In this document: positions 35,598 to 43,919 of the stretch, piece after piece | Layout: each line of letters opens with the position of its first letter | How positions within the stretch are numbered: the first letter of the stretch is position 1 | Assembly: GCA_023400235.1 (NCBI GenBank) | Contig: JAEXFI010000045.1 | Location: forward strand, 62,001 to 126,000 | Origin: Bacillota bacterium | GTDB lineage: Bacteria; Bacillota; Clostridia; Acetivibrionales; DSM-1351 | DNA: 64,000 bases | Direction: 5' to 3' | Translations under genes and position numbers: made by a program | The notes under the pieces: model-generated | Told to the model about the DNA's origin: nothing | What the model saw: the letters and a program-made list of their open reading frames with translations, nothing else | Database searches by the model: none

Positions 35598-36566
35598 ATG
35601 ACAAAAAGATTTAAAAAGGTTATTGCAGGCTGTCTGTTAATTATGTCACTTTCTTTTTTTTCGTCAGTGGCAATGGCAGCTTCAGTACCTGGAAAAACCA
35701 CGGGGATAGACGTTAAGCTAAGAAAGTCTCCAAGTACATCAGCAGCCATTATTACAAAATTAACAAATGCTAATGTCATTGTTGTTGACAAATCAGGAAA
35801 TTGGTACAAAATCCAGGCAAATAAGAAAACCGGATGGATTTATGGGGATTACGTTAAATTGTTGTCGTCAAAGGGAACGATCAATGCCAATGGTGTTAAT
35901 TTTAGAAGCGGTCCAGGCACTAATTTCAAAGTAATCACTGTTTTAAGGAGAAGTACCGGGGTAACTGTGCTGGAAACTGCAAAGGCTTGGAACAAGGTGA
36001 AAATAGGCTCAAAAATCGGTTATGTATCGGCAAAATTTGTAGACAACAAGGCAAATACGTCCGCAGCGACATCCAACGAGAAGAAAGCTCCGGTGGCCTC
36101 AACTGCAACAGCCCTGTCGGCAGCTTCTGCAAAAGTTTCCAGGGCCGGTGATGGCGGGACTTTTTCACTGGACACTGAAAACGGACTGACACTGGAACAG
36201 GAAGTAGTTGCCTATGCCAGGCAATTCAATGGTGTCAGGTATTTATACGGGGGAGATAACCCTCAAACCGGCTTCGACTGCTCAGGATTTGCAGGATACG
36301 TCTACAAAAGGTTCGGAGTAAAGCTGAACAGATCTGCTGAAGGCATGTATTCAAACGGTGTAAAGGTGTCCAAGAGTAAATTAAAGCCAGGTGATCTGTT
36401 GTTTTTTGATGCATCTGCAAGAAAGGCATCGGGGAAGATAGATCACGCAGGTATATATTTGGGTGGTGACAGCTTTATACACGCATCTTCATCCAATGGT
36501 GAAGTCAGGATACAGAAGCTTTCAGAATACAGAGGTACTTATATTGGGGCTAAGAGAGTAATTTAG
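35598..36566 (+). CDS. Secreted SH3b-NlpC/P60 peptidoglycan hydrolase
   Basis: A 322-aa secreted protein with a signal peptide (residues 1-28, ending SVAMAAS). Two bacterial SH3 domains follow (about 32-92 and 95-152, VKLRKSPSTSAAIITKL and VNFRSGPGTNFKVITVL), then a linker and a C-terminal NlpC/P60 domain. The catalytic residues are Cys in GFDCSGFAGYV, His in KIDHAGIYLG and His in FIHASSSNG. It would cut peptide cross-links in the cell wall. ATG 35598, with AGGAGG, follows the c-di-AMP riboswitch, so expression responds to that second messenger. Confidence 0.92.
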   Translation: MTKRFKKVIAGCLLIMSLSFFSSVAMAASVPGKTTGIDVKLRKSPSTSAAIITKLTNANVIVVDKSGNWYKIQANKKTGWIYGDYVKLLSSKGTINANGVNFRSGPGTNFKVITVLRRSTGVTVLETAKAWNKVKIGSKIGYVSAKFVDNKANTSAATSNEKKAPVASTATALSAASAKVSRAGDGGTFSLDTENGLTLEQEVVAYARQFNGVRYLYGGDNPQTGFDCSGFAGYVYKRFGVKLNRSAEGMYSNGVKVSKSKLKPGDLLFFDASARKASGKIDHAGIYLGGDSFIHASSSNGEVRIQKLSEYRGTYIGAKRVI

Positions 36567-36579
36567 CAATAGTTTGTAT

Positions 36580-36625
36580 AAAACCGCAAAACCTGGCTTT
36601 TAAATAAGGTTTTGCGGTTTTTTTA
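36580..36625 (+). terminator. Terminator of the NlpC/P60 gene
   Basis: AAAACCGCAAAACCT (36580-36594) pairs with AGGTTTTGCGGTTTT (36607-36621), followed by a T-run. Confidence 0.85.
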
Positions 36626-36865
36626 TAAAAATTTCAAAATATATATTCACAAAATTGTTAATATATGTAATAATATATAAGCTGGGTGTTGTAATTTAAT
36701 TGTAACAAAAATTTTTAGAATTTTTATAAAAAAAATATTGTTAATTTATAACATTAATGGTAATCTATAATTAAGTTATACATATTCGAAACCACAATAA
36801 ACTGTAAAATACTTTATTAACACTTATTAAATCTTAAAATATTCATTCTTTCATCGACGACTTTT

Positions 36866-36879
36866 TGTAAAATATTACA
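36866..36879. promoter_or_regulatory. Operator-like inverted repeat TGTAA-N4-TTACA
   Basis: TGTAAAATATTACA has perfect 5-base half sites. It resembles a CcpA cre in its half sites but lacks the central CG. Confidence 0.35.
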
Positions 36880-37180
36880 TGGAACTGATGCATTTACATT
36901 AAACTCTTAAAACAGTGCATTATTCAGGCATTTCTTTTATTCAAGTTATTTTCAAACTATTAGTATAACTAAAATTTAATACTGCAGTACCTAAAGAGAA
37001 CAACCTGCTTATTGTGCCGCTAGATTTTTTGAGAAGGGAGGGGCTTTACTTAAAGTTTTCATATAGGTTTTTTTTGGCTGCCAAAATTACCAATCATTTG
37101 AATATGCTTAATGTTTATATTAAGTTTTTAAATTGCGAAAAAAATCTTTTGCTTTTTTATTTACGCGAATAATGTCAATT

Positions 37181-37197
37181 ATTGTAATCGATACAAT
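37181..37197. promoter_or_regulatory. LacI/CcpA-like operator candidate
   Basis: ATTGTAATCGATACAAT is an inverted repeat centred on CG, one base short of the perfect TGTAAnCGnTTACA cre shape. It lies just upstream of a TATAAT at 37209, so a LacI-family regulator could act here. Confidence 0.4.
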
Positions 37198-37319
37198 TTT
37201 GAGCCAGTTATAATATTTTAAATATAACAAATATTGTAACTTTTATAGATTATAGATTTGTTTACTACGATACAAAGAAAACCGATTGGCCAATAAATGT
37301 CAAGGAGGTGAGACTTATT

Positions 37320-37367
37320 CCGTGAAGCGTTAAAGTGAAAAGTTTTTGACTTTTAACGTAAACACGG
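37320..37367 (+). promoter_or_regulatory. Hairpin in the cipC leader
   Basis: CCGTG...CACGG with an inner stem CGTTAAAGT/ACTTTTAACG, immediately after a strong but unused AAGGAGGTGAG sequence (about 37302-37312). It lies about 60 bases before the cipC start, where it could protect the processed 5' end. Confidence 0.5.
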
Positions 37368-37428
37368 GTTTATTAAGGAATTACTGGCAAATAGGTTTTC
37401 ATGTAAATAAAAAATTGGAGGTTTACAA

Positions 37429-40400
37429 ATGCGTAGAAAGTCAATATCTTTATTATTGGCAATAATAATGTTAATAACATTATTAGGAACTCAGCTAACT
37501 ACTTTCGCAGCTGATTCAGGCGTATCAGTGCAGTTTAATAATGGAAATGCATCATCCTCATCAAATTCCATTTATGCAAAATTTAAGGTGACAAATAATA
37601 CGGGCTCACCAATAAATCTTGCAGATCTCAAATTAAGATATTACTATACCATTGATGAAGAGAAACCGCAGACCTTCTGGTGTGACCACGCTGGTATGAT
37701 GAGCGGTAATTCTTATGTAGATGTTACCAGTAAGGTAACAGGTACTTTTGTTAAAATGACTTCGACAACAAGTACTGCAAATTACTACATTGAGGTTGGT
37801 TTCGCCAGTGGCTCAGGAAGCCTGGCAGCAGGTTCATCTATCGAGGTTCAGACAAGAGCTGCAAGAAATGACTGGTCAAACTATAACCAGGCAAACGACT
37901 ATTCATATAAGCAGTCCGGTTCATATGTTGACTGGGTCAATGTAACTGCTTATAAGGGCGGAAGTCTTGTATATGGTAATGAGCCGGTACCAACTACTGT
38001 CGGTCCTTCTATTACTCCTACAACATCTTCATTTATGCAGGGTGCTGCAAATGATATTACTGTAGCTCTTACTCCAAACGGAAATACCTTCAAAGGAATT
38101 ACCGGCTTGACTCAGGGTACTGATTACACTGTATCGGGCAACACTGTAGTAATTAAGGCCAGCTACCTTAACGCACTGGCTTCCGGATCAAAAGTTCTTA
38201 CCTTTGATTTCGGCGTATCCCCTAATCCTACATTGACCTTAACCATCAATGCTAAGCAGCAGGGATTGGGTGTGACAGTTGGAACAGGCTCTGGCGTAGC
38301 CGGAGATACTGTAACAATACCTGTAACCTTCTCTGATGTTGCAAAGTCAGGAAATGTTGGAACATGTAACTTCTACCTTGGTTACGACACCAGCCTTCTG
38401 GAAGCATTATCAGTTGAGGCAGGTTCTATAGTGACCAATGCTGCAACCAATTTCTCGGCAACTATCAACAACGGAACCATCAGCTTCGTATTCCTTGACA
38501 ATACTATAGGAAGCGAATTGATAAAGACCGACGGAGTATTTGCAAACATCAAGTTCAAATTAAAGAGCACATCAACAAAGGTGACTACACCTATCACCAA
38601 TAAGACAGGCGGAGCCTTTGGCGATGGCAACATGAATAAAATAGCAAATGTTATAAAGACTGACGGAAGTATAACCATAAATGTTGGACCTGTAGGACCG
38701 TCAATCTCTCCTGCATCAACTTCCTTTGTAGAGGGAGCTGCTTCAGACACAACTGTGACTCTCACACCAAACGGTGCTACCTTCAAGGGTATTACAGGCT
38801 TGACACAGGGCACAGATTACACAGTATCCGGCAACACAGTAGTAATCAAGGCCAGCTACCTTAACGCACTGGCTGCCGGTTCAAAATCACTTACTTTCGA
38901 TTTTGGCGTAAGCCCAAATCCAACTTTTGCAATAACAGTTACCTCAAAGCCTCAAGGACTTGGAGTAGCAGTAGGAAAAGCAACAGGCGTGGTGGGTGAC
39001 ACTGTTACAGTACCTGTAACTTTCTCAGATGTAGCAAAAGCTGGCAATGTTGGAACCTGTAACTTCTACCTTGGTTATGACACCAGCCTTCTGGAGGTAG
39101 TATCAATTGAGGCAGGTTCTATAGTGACCAATGCTGCAAGCAACTTCTCCAGCAACTACAGCAACGGAACCATCAGCTTCGTATTCCTTGACAATACTGT
39201 AGGAAGCGAATTGATAAAGACCGATGGAGTCTTTGCTAACATCAAGTTCAAGTTGAAGAGCACAACTGTTACAGTAACAACTCCTGTAACAAACAAGACA
39301 GGCGGAGCCTTCGGCGATGGCAACATGAACAAGATAACCGCTGTTAACAAGACAGACGGAAGTGTAACCATACAGATTGGTAACCCCTCACCTTCAATAA
39401 ACCCAACATCAGTAACAGTAACTCAGGGAGCTGCTTCTGATGTAACTGTAACTCTTACTCCAAACGGAAATACCTTCAAGGGCATTACCGGTTTGACACA
39501 GGGCACAGATTATACAGTATCAGGAAATACAGTAGTAATTTCCAAGAACTACTTAAATTCTCTGGCTACTGGTACCAAGGTTCTTACCTTTGATTTTGGT
39601 GCAACTACCAATCCTACCTTGACGATAGTTGTTGGTTCAGCACCTGTAAACCTTGGCGTAACAGTTGGAACAGCATCAGGCAAGGCCGGCGATGTTGTAA
39701 CAATTCCTGTTACCTTCAGTAATGTAGCAAAAGCAGGTAATGTTGGAACATGTAACTTCTATCTGGGTTATGACACAAGCCTTCTTGAGGCAACCTCAGT
39801 TGAAGCAGGTTCAATCGTAACCAACGCAGCTTCCAACTTCTCAAGCACTATCAACAACGGAACCATCAGCTTTGTATTCCTTGACAATACAATAGGCAGC
39901 GAGCTGATAAAGACCGACGGTGTGTTTGCAAACATTAAGTTTACTTTAAAGAGCACTGCTTCAAAAGTAACAACTGCTATCACAAATAAAACAGGCGGAG
40001 CTTTCGGCGATGCCAACATGAACAAGATAACAAATGTAACAAAGACAGACGGTAGTGTTACCATTGATGTTGGTGACGTTGTAAAGGATCCTGCAATTAC
40101 TCCTACAACTTCATCCTTTGTTCAGGGCTCAGCTGCTGATATATCAGTAACCCTTACTCCAAACGGAAATACCTTCAAGGGAATCACCGGTTTGACTGCG
40201 GGTACTGACTATACAGTATCAGGCAATACAGTAGTTGTTAAGCAGAGCTACCTCAATGCTCTTGCTGCAGGCTCAAAGAATCTTACCTTTGACTTTGGTT
40301 CTTCAAACAATCCCGTATTGGCTATAACTGTTCTTCCCAAGCAGCAGGAAAATCTTGGTGTGACAGTTGGAACAGCATCAGGTAAGTCCGGTGACGTTGT

Positions 40401-41481
40401 AACAGTACCTGTTACCTTCAGTAATGTAGCAAAAGCAGGTAGTGTTGGAACCTGTAACTTCTATCTGGGTTATGATGCCAGCCTGCTGGAAGCAACCTCA
40501 GTAGCGGCAGGTTCAATAGTAACAAATGCAGCGTCCAATTTCTCCAGCACTATCAACAACGGAACCATCAGCTTCGTATTCCTTGACAATACCATAGGCA
40601 GCGAGTTGATAAAGACCGATGGTGTTTTTGCAAACATCAGCTTCAAATTGAAGAGTACCTCTTCAAAAGTAACAACTGCTATTACCAACAAAACAGGCGG
40701 AGCTTTCGGCGATGCCAACATGAACAAGATTACAAACGTAACAAAGACAGACGGTAGTGTTACCATTGATGTTGGTGACGTTGTATTGGATCCAAGCATT
40801 ACTCCCACTACTGCTACCTTTGACAAGTATGTTCCTGCTGATGTGTCAGTAGCACTTACTCCAAACGGAAATACCTTTAAGGGTATCACAGGTTTGACAC
40901 AGGGTACTGACTACACTGTATCAGGTAATTCAGTAGTAATTCTTAAGAGCTACTTAAGCACACTTGCAGTTGGAACAAAAGCTCTTACCTTTGATTTCGG
41001 TGTGACTTCAAATCCTGTTATCACTCTGACAATCAAGGATTCAAAGCCACAGCTTACCGGTCTTGGCGTTACAATCGGTACAGCTACCGGTAAGACTGGT
41101 GACACTGTAACAGTGCCTATAACACTGGAGAATGTTGCAAAAATGGGTAATGTAGGAACCTGTAACTTCTACATAAACTATGATGCAACTCAGTTGCAGG
41201 CAACTGGTGTAACTGCAGGTACTATCGTTAAGAATGCAACAGTTAACCTCTCAAGCTCAATTAACAGCACAAACGGTACTATCAGTGTTGTATTCCTTGA
41301 CAACACTATAGGCAGTGAGCTGATAACAAGCGATGGAGTTATCGCAACCATTACATTTAAAATTACTGGAACTACAAGCACCACATCTCCTGTAACCTTT
41401 AAGACAGGCGGAGCTTTTGGTAACGGTTCCATGTCAAAGATTACTGATGTAACCTATGTAAACGGAAGCGTAAAGTATTAA
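37429..41481 (+). CDS. cipC: Cellulosomal scaffoldin CipC: CBM3a-(X2-Coh)x5
   Basis: The 1350-aa structural backbone of the cellulosome; it binds cellulose and up to five dockerin-bearing enzymes. Signal peptide 1-28. CBM3a 29-187 (KLRYYYTIDEEKPQTFW, YGNEPVP). X2 modules at about 192-276, 422-507, 653-738, 888-972 and 1121-1207 (each with TPNG-x-TFKGITGLT and GTDYTVSGN). Type I cohesins at 279-420, 510-651, 741-884, 975-1119 and 1211-1350 (each with GTCNFY, FLDNTIGSEL or FLDNTVGSEL, and TGGAFG). C. cellulolyticum CipC, by memory, has eight cohesins and only two X2 modules; strict alternation is different. There is no dockerin or sortase anchor. TTGGAGG precedes ATG 37429. First gene of the operon. 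Confidence 0.96.
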   Translation: MRRKSISLLLAIIMLITLLGTQLTTFAADSGVSVQFNNGNASSSSNSIYAKFKVTNNTGSPINLADLKLRYYYTIDEEKPQTFWCDHAGMMSGNSYVDVTSKVTGTFVKMTSTTSTANYYIEVGFASGSGSLAAGSSIEVQTRAARNDWSNYNQANDYSYKQSGSYVDWVNVTAYKGGSLVYGNEPVPTTVGPSITPTTSSFMQGAANDITVALTPNGNTFKGITGLTQGTDYTVSGNTVVIKASYLNALASGSKVLTFDFGVSPNPTLTLTINAKQQGLGVTVGTGSGVAGDTVTIPVTFSDVAKSGNVGTCNFYLGYDTSLLEALSVEAGSIVTNAATNFSATINNGTISFVFLDNTIGSELIKTDGVFANIKFKLKSTSTKVTTPITNKTGGAFGDGNMNKIANVIKTDGSITINVGPVGPSISPASTSFVEGAASDTTVTLTPNGATFKGITGLTQGTDYTVSGNTVVIKASYLNALAAGSKSLTFDFGVSPNPTFAITVTSKPQGLGVAVGKATGVVGDTVTVPVTFSDVAKAGNVGTCNFYLGYDTSLLEVVSIEAGSIVTNAASNFSSNYSNGTISFVFLDNTVGSELIKTDGVFANIKFKLKSTTVTVTTPVTNKTGGAFGDGNMNKITAVNKTDGSVTIQIGNPSPSINPTSVTVTQGAASDVTVTLTPNGNTFKGITGLTQGTDYTVSGNTVVISKNYLNSLATGTKVLTFDFGATTNPTLTIVVGSAPVNLGVTVGTASGKAGDVVTIPVTFSNVAKAGNVGTCNFYLGYDTSLLEATSVEAGSIVTNAASNFSSTINNGTISFVFLDNTIGSELIKTDGVFANIKFTLKSTASKVTTAITNKTGGAFGDANMNKITNVTKTDGSVTIDVGDVVKDPAITPTTSSFVQGSAADISVTLTPNGNTFKGITGLTAGTDYTVSGNTVVVKQSYLNALAAGSKNLTFDFGSSNNPVLAITVLPKQQENLGVTVGTASGKSGDVVTVPVTFSNVAKAGSVGTCNFYLGYDASLLEATSVAAGSIVTNAASNFSSTINNGTISFVFLDNTIGSELIKTDGVFANISFKLKSTSSKVTTAITNKTGGAFGDANMNKITNVTKTDGSVTIDVGDVVLDPSITPTTATFDKYVPADVSVALTPNGNTFKGITGLTQGTDYTVSGNSVVILKSYLSTLAVGTKALTFDFGVTSNPVITLTIKDSKPQLTGLGVTIGTATGKTGDTVTVPITLENVAKMGNVGTCNFYINYDATQLQATGVTAGTIVKNATVNLSSSINSTNGTISVVFLDNTIGSELITSDGVIATITFKITGTTSTTSPVTFKTGGAFGNGSMSKITDVTYVNGSVKY
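38002..41478 (+). repeat. Five tandem X2-cohesin coding units
   Basis: Units at 38002-38691, 38692-39384, 39385-40089, 40090-40788 and 40789-41478, each about 690-705 bases. Long stretches are almost the same in all units, for example around the CTTCCTTGACAATAC-like and ACAGGCGGAGC-like segments. The last cohesin is the most diverged (FYINYDATQLQ instead of FYLGYDTSLLE). Antisense reading frames across this region are by-products of the repeats. Confidence 0.9.
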
Positions 41482-41497
41482 TTTATTAGAGACAGGG

Positions 41498-41551
41498 AGG
41501 GGCAGTCATACCAATATAGACTTTACGGTTTGAATTAGCATGGCTGCTCCT
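41498..41551 (+). promoter_or_regulatory. Intergenic hairpin cipC/cel48F
   Basis: AGGGGCAGTCAT (41498-41509) pairs with ATGGCTGCTCCT (41540-41551) with wobble pairs. No T-run follows, so it looks like a 3'-end stabiliser of processed cipC mRNA rather than a terminator. Confidence 0.6.
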
Positions 41552-41612
41552 TACTTAATAAGGTGGTTTTACACCACAAATTACTATCTATTCAAAAAAG
41601 GAAGGTAAAAAT

Positions 41613-43769
41613 ATGAGAAAAGGTATTAAAAAACTTGGTTCTGTTGCTATAGCAGCTGCTATGACAGTATCCTTGATATCTACAAGCGTGTATGCCGCGG
41701 CACCCGCTGTAAATGCAGAATATAAGAGCCGTTTTGATACTATGTATCAAAAAATAAAGGATCCTTCAAACGGTTATTTCAGTACTGAAGGTATCCCTTA
41801 TCACTCAATCGAAACTCTTTTGGTTGAAGCACCAGACTACGGACATGTTACTACCAGTGAAGCCTTCAGCTACTATATGTGGCTGGAAGCAATGAAGGGT
41901 AGATTTTCAGGTGACTTTACAGGCTTCGGAAAGTCATGGGATATAGCTGAAAAGTATATAATTCCATCATCGCAGGATCAGCCCAATTCAAGCATGAGCA
42001 AATACGATCCTAACAAGCCGGCAACATATGCTCCCGAATATGAGACTCCTAACCAGTACCCGGCAAAACTGGATACCGGAGCTCCAGTAGGTAAAGACCC
42101 AATCAGCAAGGAATTGGTTTCGGCATATGGCACCAACATGATATATGGTATGCATTGGATTCTCGACGTTGATAACTGGTATGGCTACGGTTTGAGAGCT
42201 GATGGAAAATCCAGACCGTCATATATAAATACCTTCCAAAGAGGCGAACAGGAGTCAACCTGGGAAACAATACCTCAGCCATGTTGGGATGGAATGAACT
42301 TCGGAGGTAAAAACGGTTATCTTGACCTCTTTACCGGAGACAATTCATACTCAAAACAGTTCAAATATACCGATGCACCTGATGCTGATGCCCGTGCGGT
42401 ACAGGCAACCTACTGGGCAGACCAGTGGGCAAAGATGCAGGGTAAGGATGTAAGCACATATGTTGGTAAAGCAACAAAGATGGGTGACTATCTGAGATAT
42501 TCAATGTTTGACAAATATTTCAGAAAGATTGGTTCACCATCAACTGCAGGCACAGGTTATGACGCAGCACACTACCTGCTCTCATGGTACTACGCATGGG
42601 GCGGCGGAATTGGTTCAGACTGGGCTTGGGTAATCGGCAGCAGCCATAACCACTTCGGATATCAGAATCCTATGGCAGCATGGATACTGTCAGCAGATGC
42701 AACCTTCAAGCCAAAGTCAACCAATGGCGCAAGCGATTGGGGCAAGAGCTTGTCAAGACAGATTGAATTCTACCAGTGGCTGCAGTCAGCAGAAGGTGCT
42801 ATAGCCGGTGGTGCCAGCAACTCAAACAAGGGCCGTTATGAAGCTTGGCCTTCATCAACTTCAACCTTCTATGGCATGGGTTATACAGCAAACCCAGTAT
42901 ATGCAGACCCAGGCAGCAACACCTGGTTTGGTATGCAGGTATGGTCAATGCAGCGTATGGCTGAATACTATTACCAGACAAAAGATTCAAAAGTTAAGAG
43001 CCTTCTGGACAAGTGGGCAAAATGGGCTAATTCAACAATCCAGTTCAATGCAGACGGAACCTTCCAGATTCCTAGCACCATTGACTGGAGCGGACAGCCT
43101 GATACCTGGAACGGAACCTATACTGGAAATCCGAACCTCCATGTAACAGTTGTAAATTCCGGTGCAGACCTTGGTGTTGCTTCCTCACTGGCAAATACTC
43201 TTGCCTACTATGCTGCAGCATCCGGTGATGCTACTTCAAAGACAAATGCCAAGAAGCTTCTCGACGGCATGTGGAATAATTACCAGGACAGCAAGGGAAT
43301 ATCTGTTCCTGAAACACGTAACGATTACCACCGTTTCCTTGATCAGGAAGTGTATGTGCCTTCCGGCTGGACAGGAACAATGCCTAATGGTGATAAGATC
43401 CAATCAGGCATCAAGTTCATAGATATCCGTTCCAAGTACAAGCAGGATCCTGACTGGGCCAGAGTTGAAGCTGACCTGAAGGCAGGAAAGAGTCCTACGA
43501 TGGTTTACCACCGTTTCTGGGCTCAGAGCGAATTTGCAATAGCTAACGGTGTTTACGCTATATTGTTCCCCGGAGATGATACTGAAGTACTTCTGGGAGA
43601 CGTAAATGCTGACAAGTCTGTTGACTCTATTGACCTGGCAATCTTGAAGAAGTTCCTTTTGGACAGCACAACTACAATTAATTCCAAGAATGCAGATATG
43701 AATGCAGACGGAGTTGTAGATGCAATTGACCTTGCAAAATTGAAGATCAAGCTGTTATCAGGAGTCTGA
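41613..43769 (+). CDS. cel48F: Processive cellulase Cel48F (GH48-dockerin)
   Basis: The main processive endo/exocellulase of clostridial cellulosomes, an inverting GH48 enzyme. 718 aa: signal peptide 1-29 (ending STSVYAAAP), GH48 catalytic domain about 30-655 (SRFDTMYQKIKDPSNGYFS, IPYHSIETLLVEAPDYGH with the acid Glu, NNYQDSKGIS), C-terminal dockerin 662-718. Both calcium loops are present (DVNADKSVDSID, DMNADGVVDAID), with recognition pairs Ser-Ile and Ala-Ile. AAAGGAAGG precedes ATG 41613. It is second in the operon after cipC, as in C. cellulolyticum. Confidence 0.97.
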   Translation: MRKGIKKLGSVAIAAAMTVSLISTSVYAAAPAVNAEYKSRFDTMYQKIKDPSNGYFSTEGIPYHSIETLLVEAPDYGHVTTSEAFSYYMWLEAMKGRFSGDFTGFGKSWDIAEKYIIPSSQDQPNSSMSKYDPNKPATYAPEYETPNQYPAKLDTGAPVGKDPISKELVSAYGTNMIYGMHWILDVDNWYGYGLRADGKSRPSYINTFQRGEQESTWETIPQPCWDGMNFGGKNGYLDLFTGDNSYSKQFKYTDAPDADARAVQATYWADQWAKMQGKDVSTYVGKATKMGDYLRYSMFDKYFRKIGSPSTAGTGYDAAHYLLSWYYAWGGGIGSDWAWVIGSSHNHFGYQNPMAAWILSADATFKPKSTNGASDWGKSLSRQIEFYQWLQSAEGAIAGGASNSNKGRYEAWPSSTSTFYGMGYTANPVYADPGSNTWFGMQVWSMQRMAEYYYQTKDSKVKSLLDKWAKWANSTIQFNADGTFQIPSTIDWSGQPDTWNGTYTGNPNLHVTVVNSGADLGVASSLANTLAYYAAASGDATSKTNAKKLLDGMWNNYQDSKGISVPETRNDYHRFLDQEVYVPSGWTGTMPNGDKIQSGIKFIDIRSKYKQDPDWARVEADLKAGKSPTMVYHRFWAQSEFAIANGVYAILFPGDDTEVLLGDVNADKSVDSIDLAILKKFLLDSTTTINSKNADMNADGVVDAIDLAKLKIKLLSGV

Positions 43770-43825
43770 GAAGTAAATGCGACCAGGAAGTAAATATAAA
43801 ATGAAATAACTGATTTGTAACTTTT

Positions 43826-43874
43826 AAGTCCGGACATGTATATGCTGAAGTTTATTCCTGTACTGTCCGGGCTT
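43826..43874 (+). promoter_or_regulatory. Intergenic hairpin cel48F/cel8C
   Basis: AAGTCCGGAC (43826-43835) pairs with GTCCGGGCTT (43865-43874), with further pairs toward the loop (TGTA...TGTAC). No T-run follows. Likely an RNA-stability element. Confidence 0.6.
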
Positions 43875-43919
43875 ATGGGTTAAAGAGAAAATAATTGTTA
43901 AAAGGTTCAAGGTGTAAGA

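Larger units (their letters stand above)
36567..37428. other. 862-base region upstream of the cellulosome operon
   Basis: Very AT-rich. It begins with the terminator of the hydrolase gene (36580-36625). TATAAT at 36766-36771 would give a leader of about 650 bases, close to the roughly 640 bases reported for the C. cellulolyticum cip-cel transcript (from memory), though no good -35 is seen. A second TATAAT is at 37209-37214. Two operator-like palindromes are at 36866-36879 and 37181-37197. A hairpin at about 37320-37367 lies close to the cipC start. No gene is present. Confidence 0.55.

Noticed and set aside
36866..37197. A perfect CcpA cre site before cipC
   Set aside because: Neither palindrome fits the consensus fully: one lacks the central CG and the other is one base short on the right side. 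They are listed only as candidates.
38382..41432. Several antisense open frames of 70-140 codons across cipC
   Set aside because: They recur with the same sequence in each X2-cohesin unit, so they are mirror images of the repeats. They have no ribosome-binding sites or known motifs.
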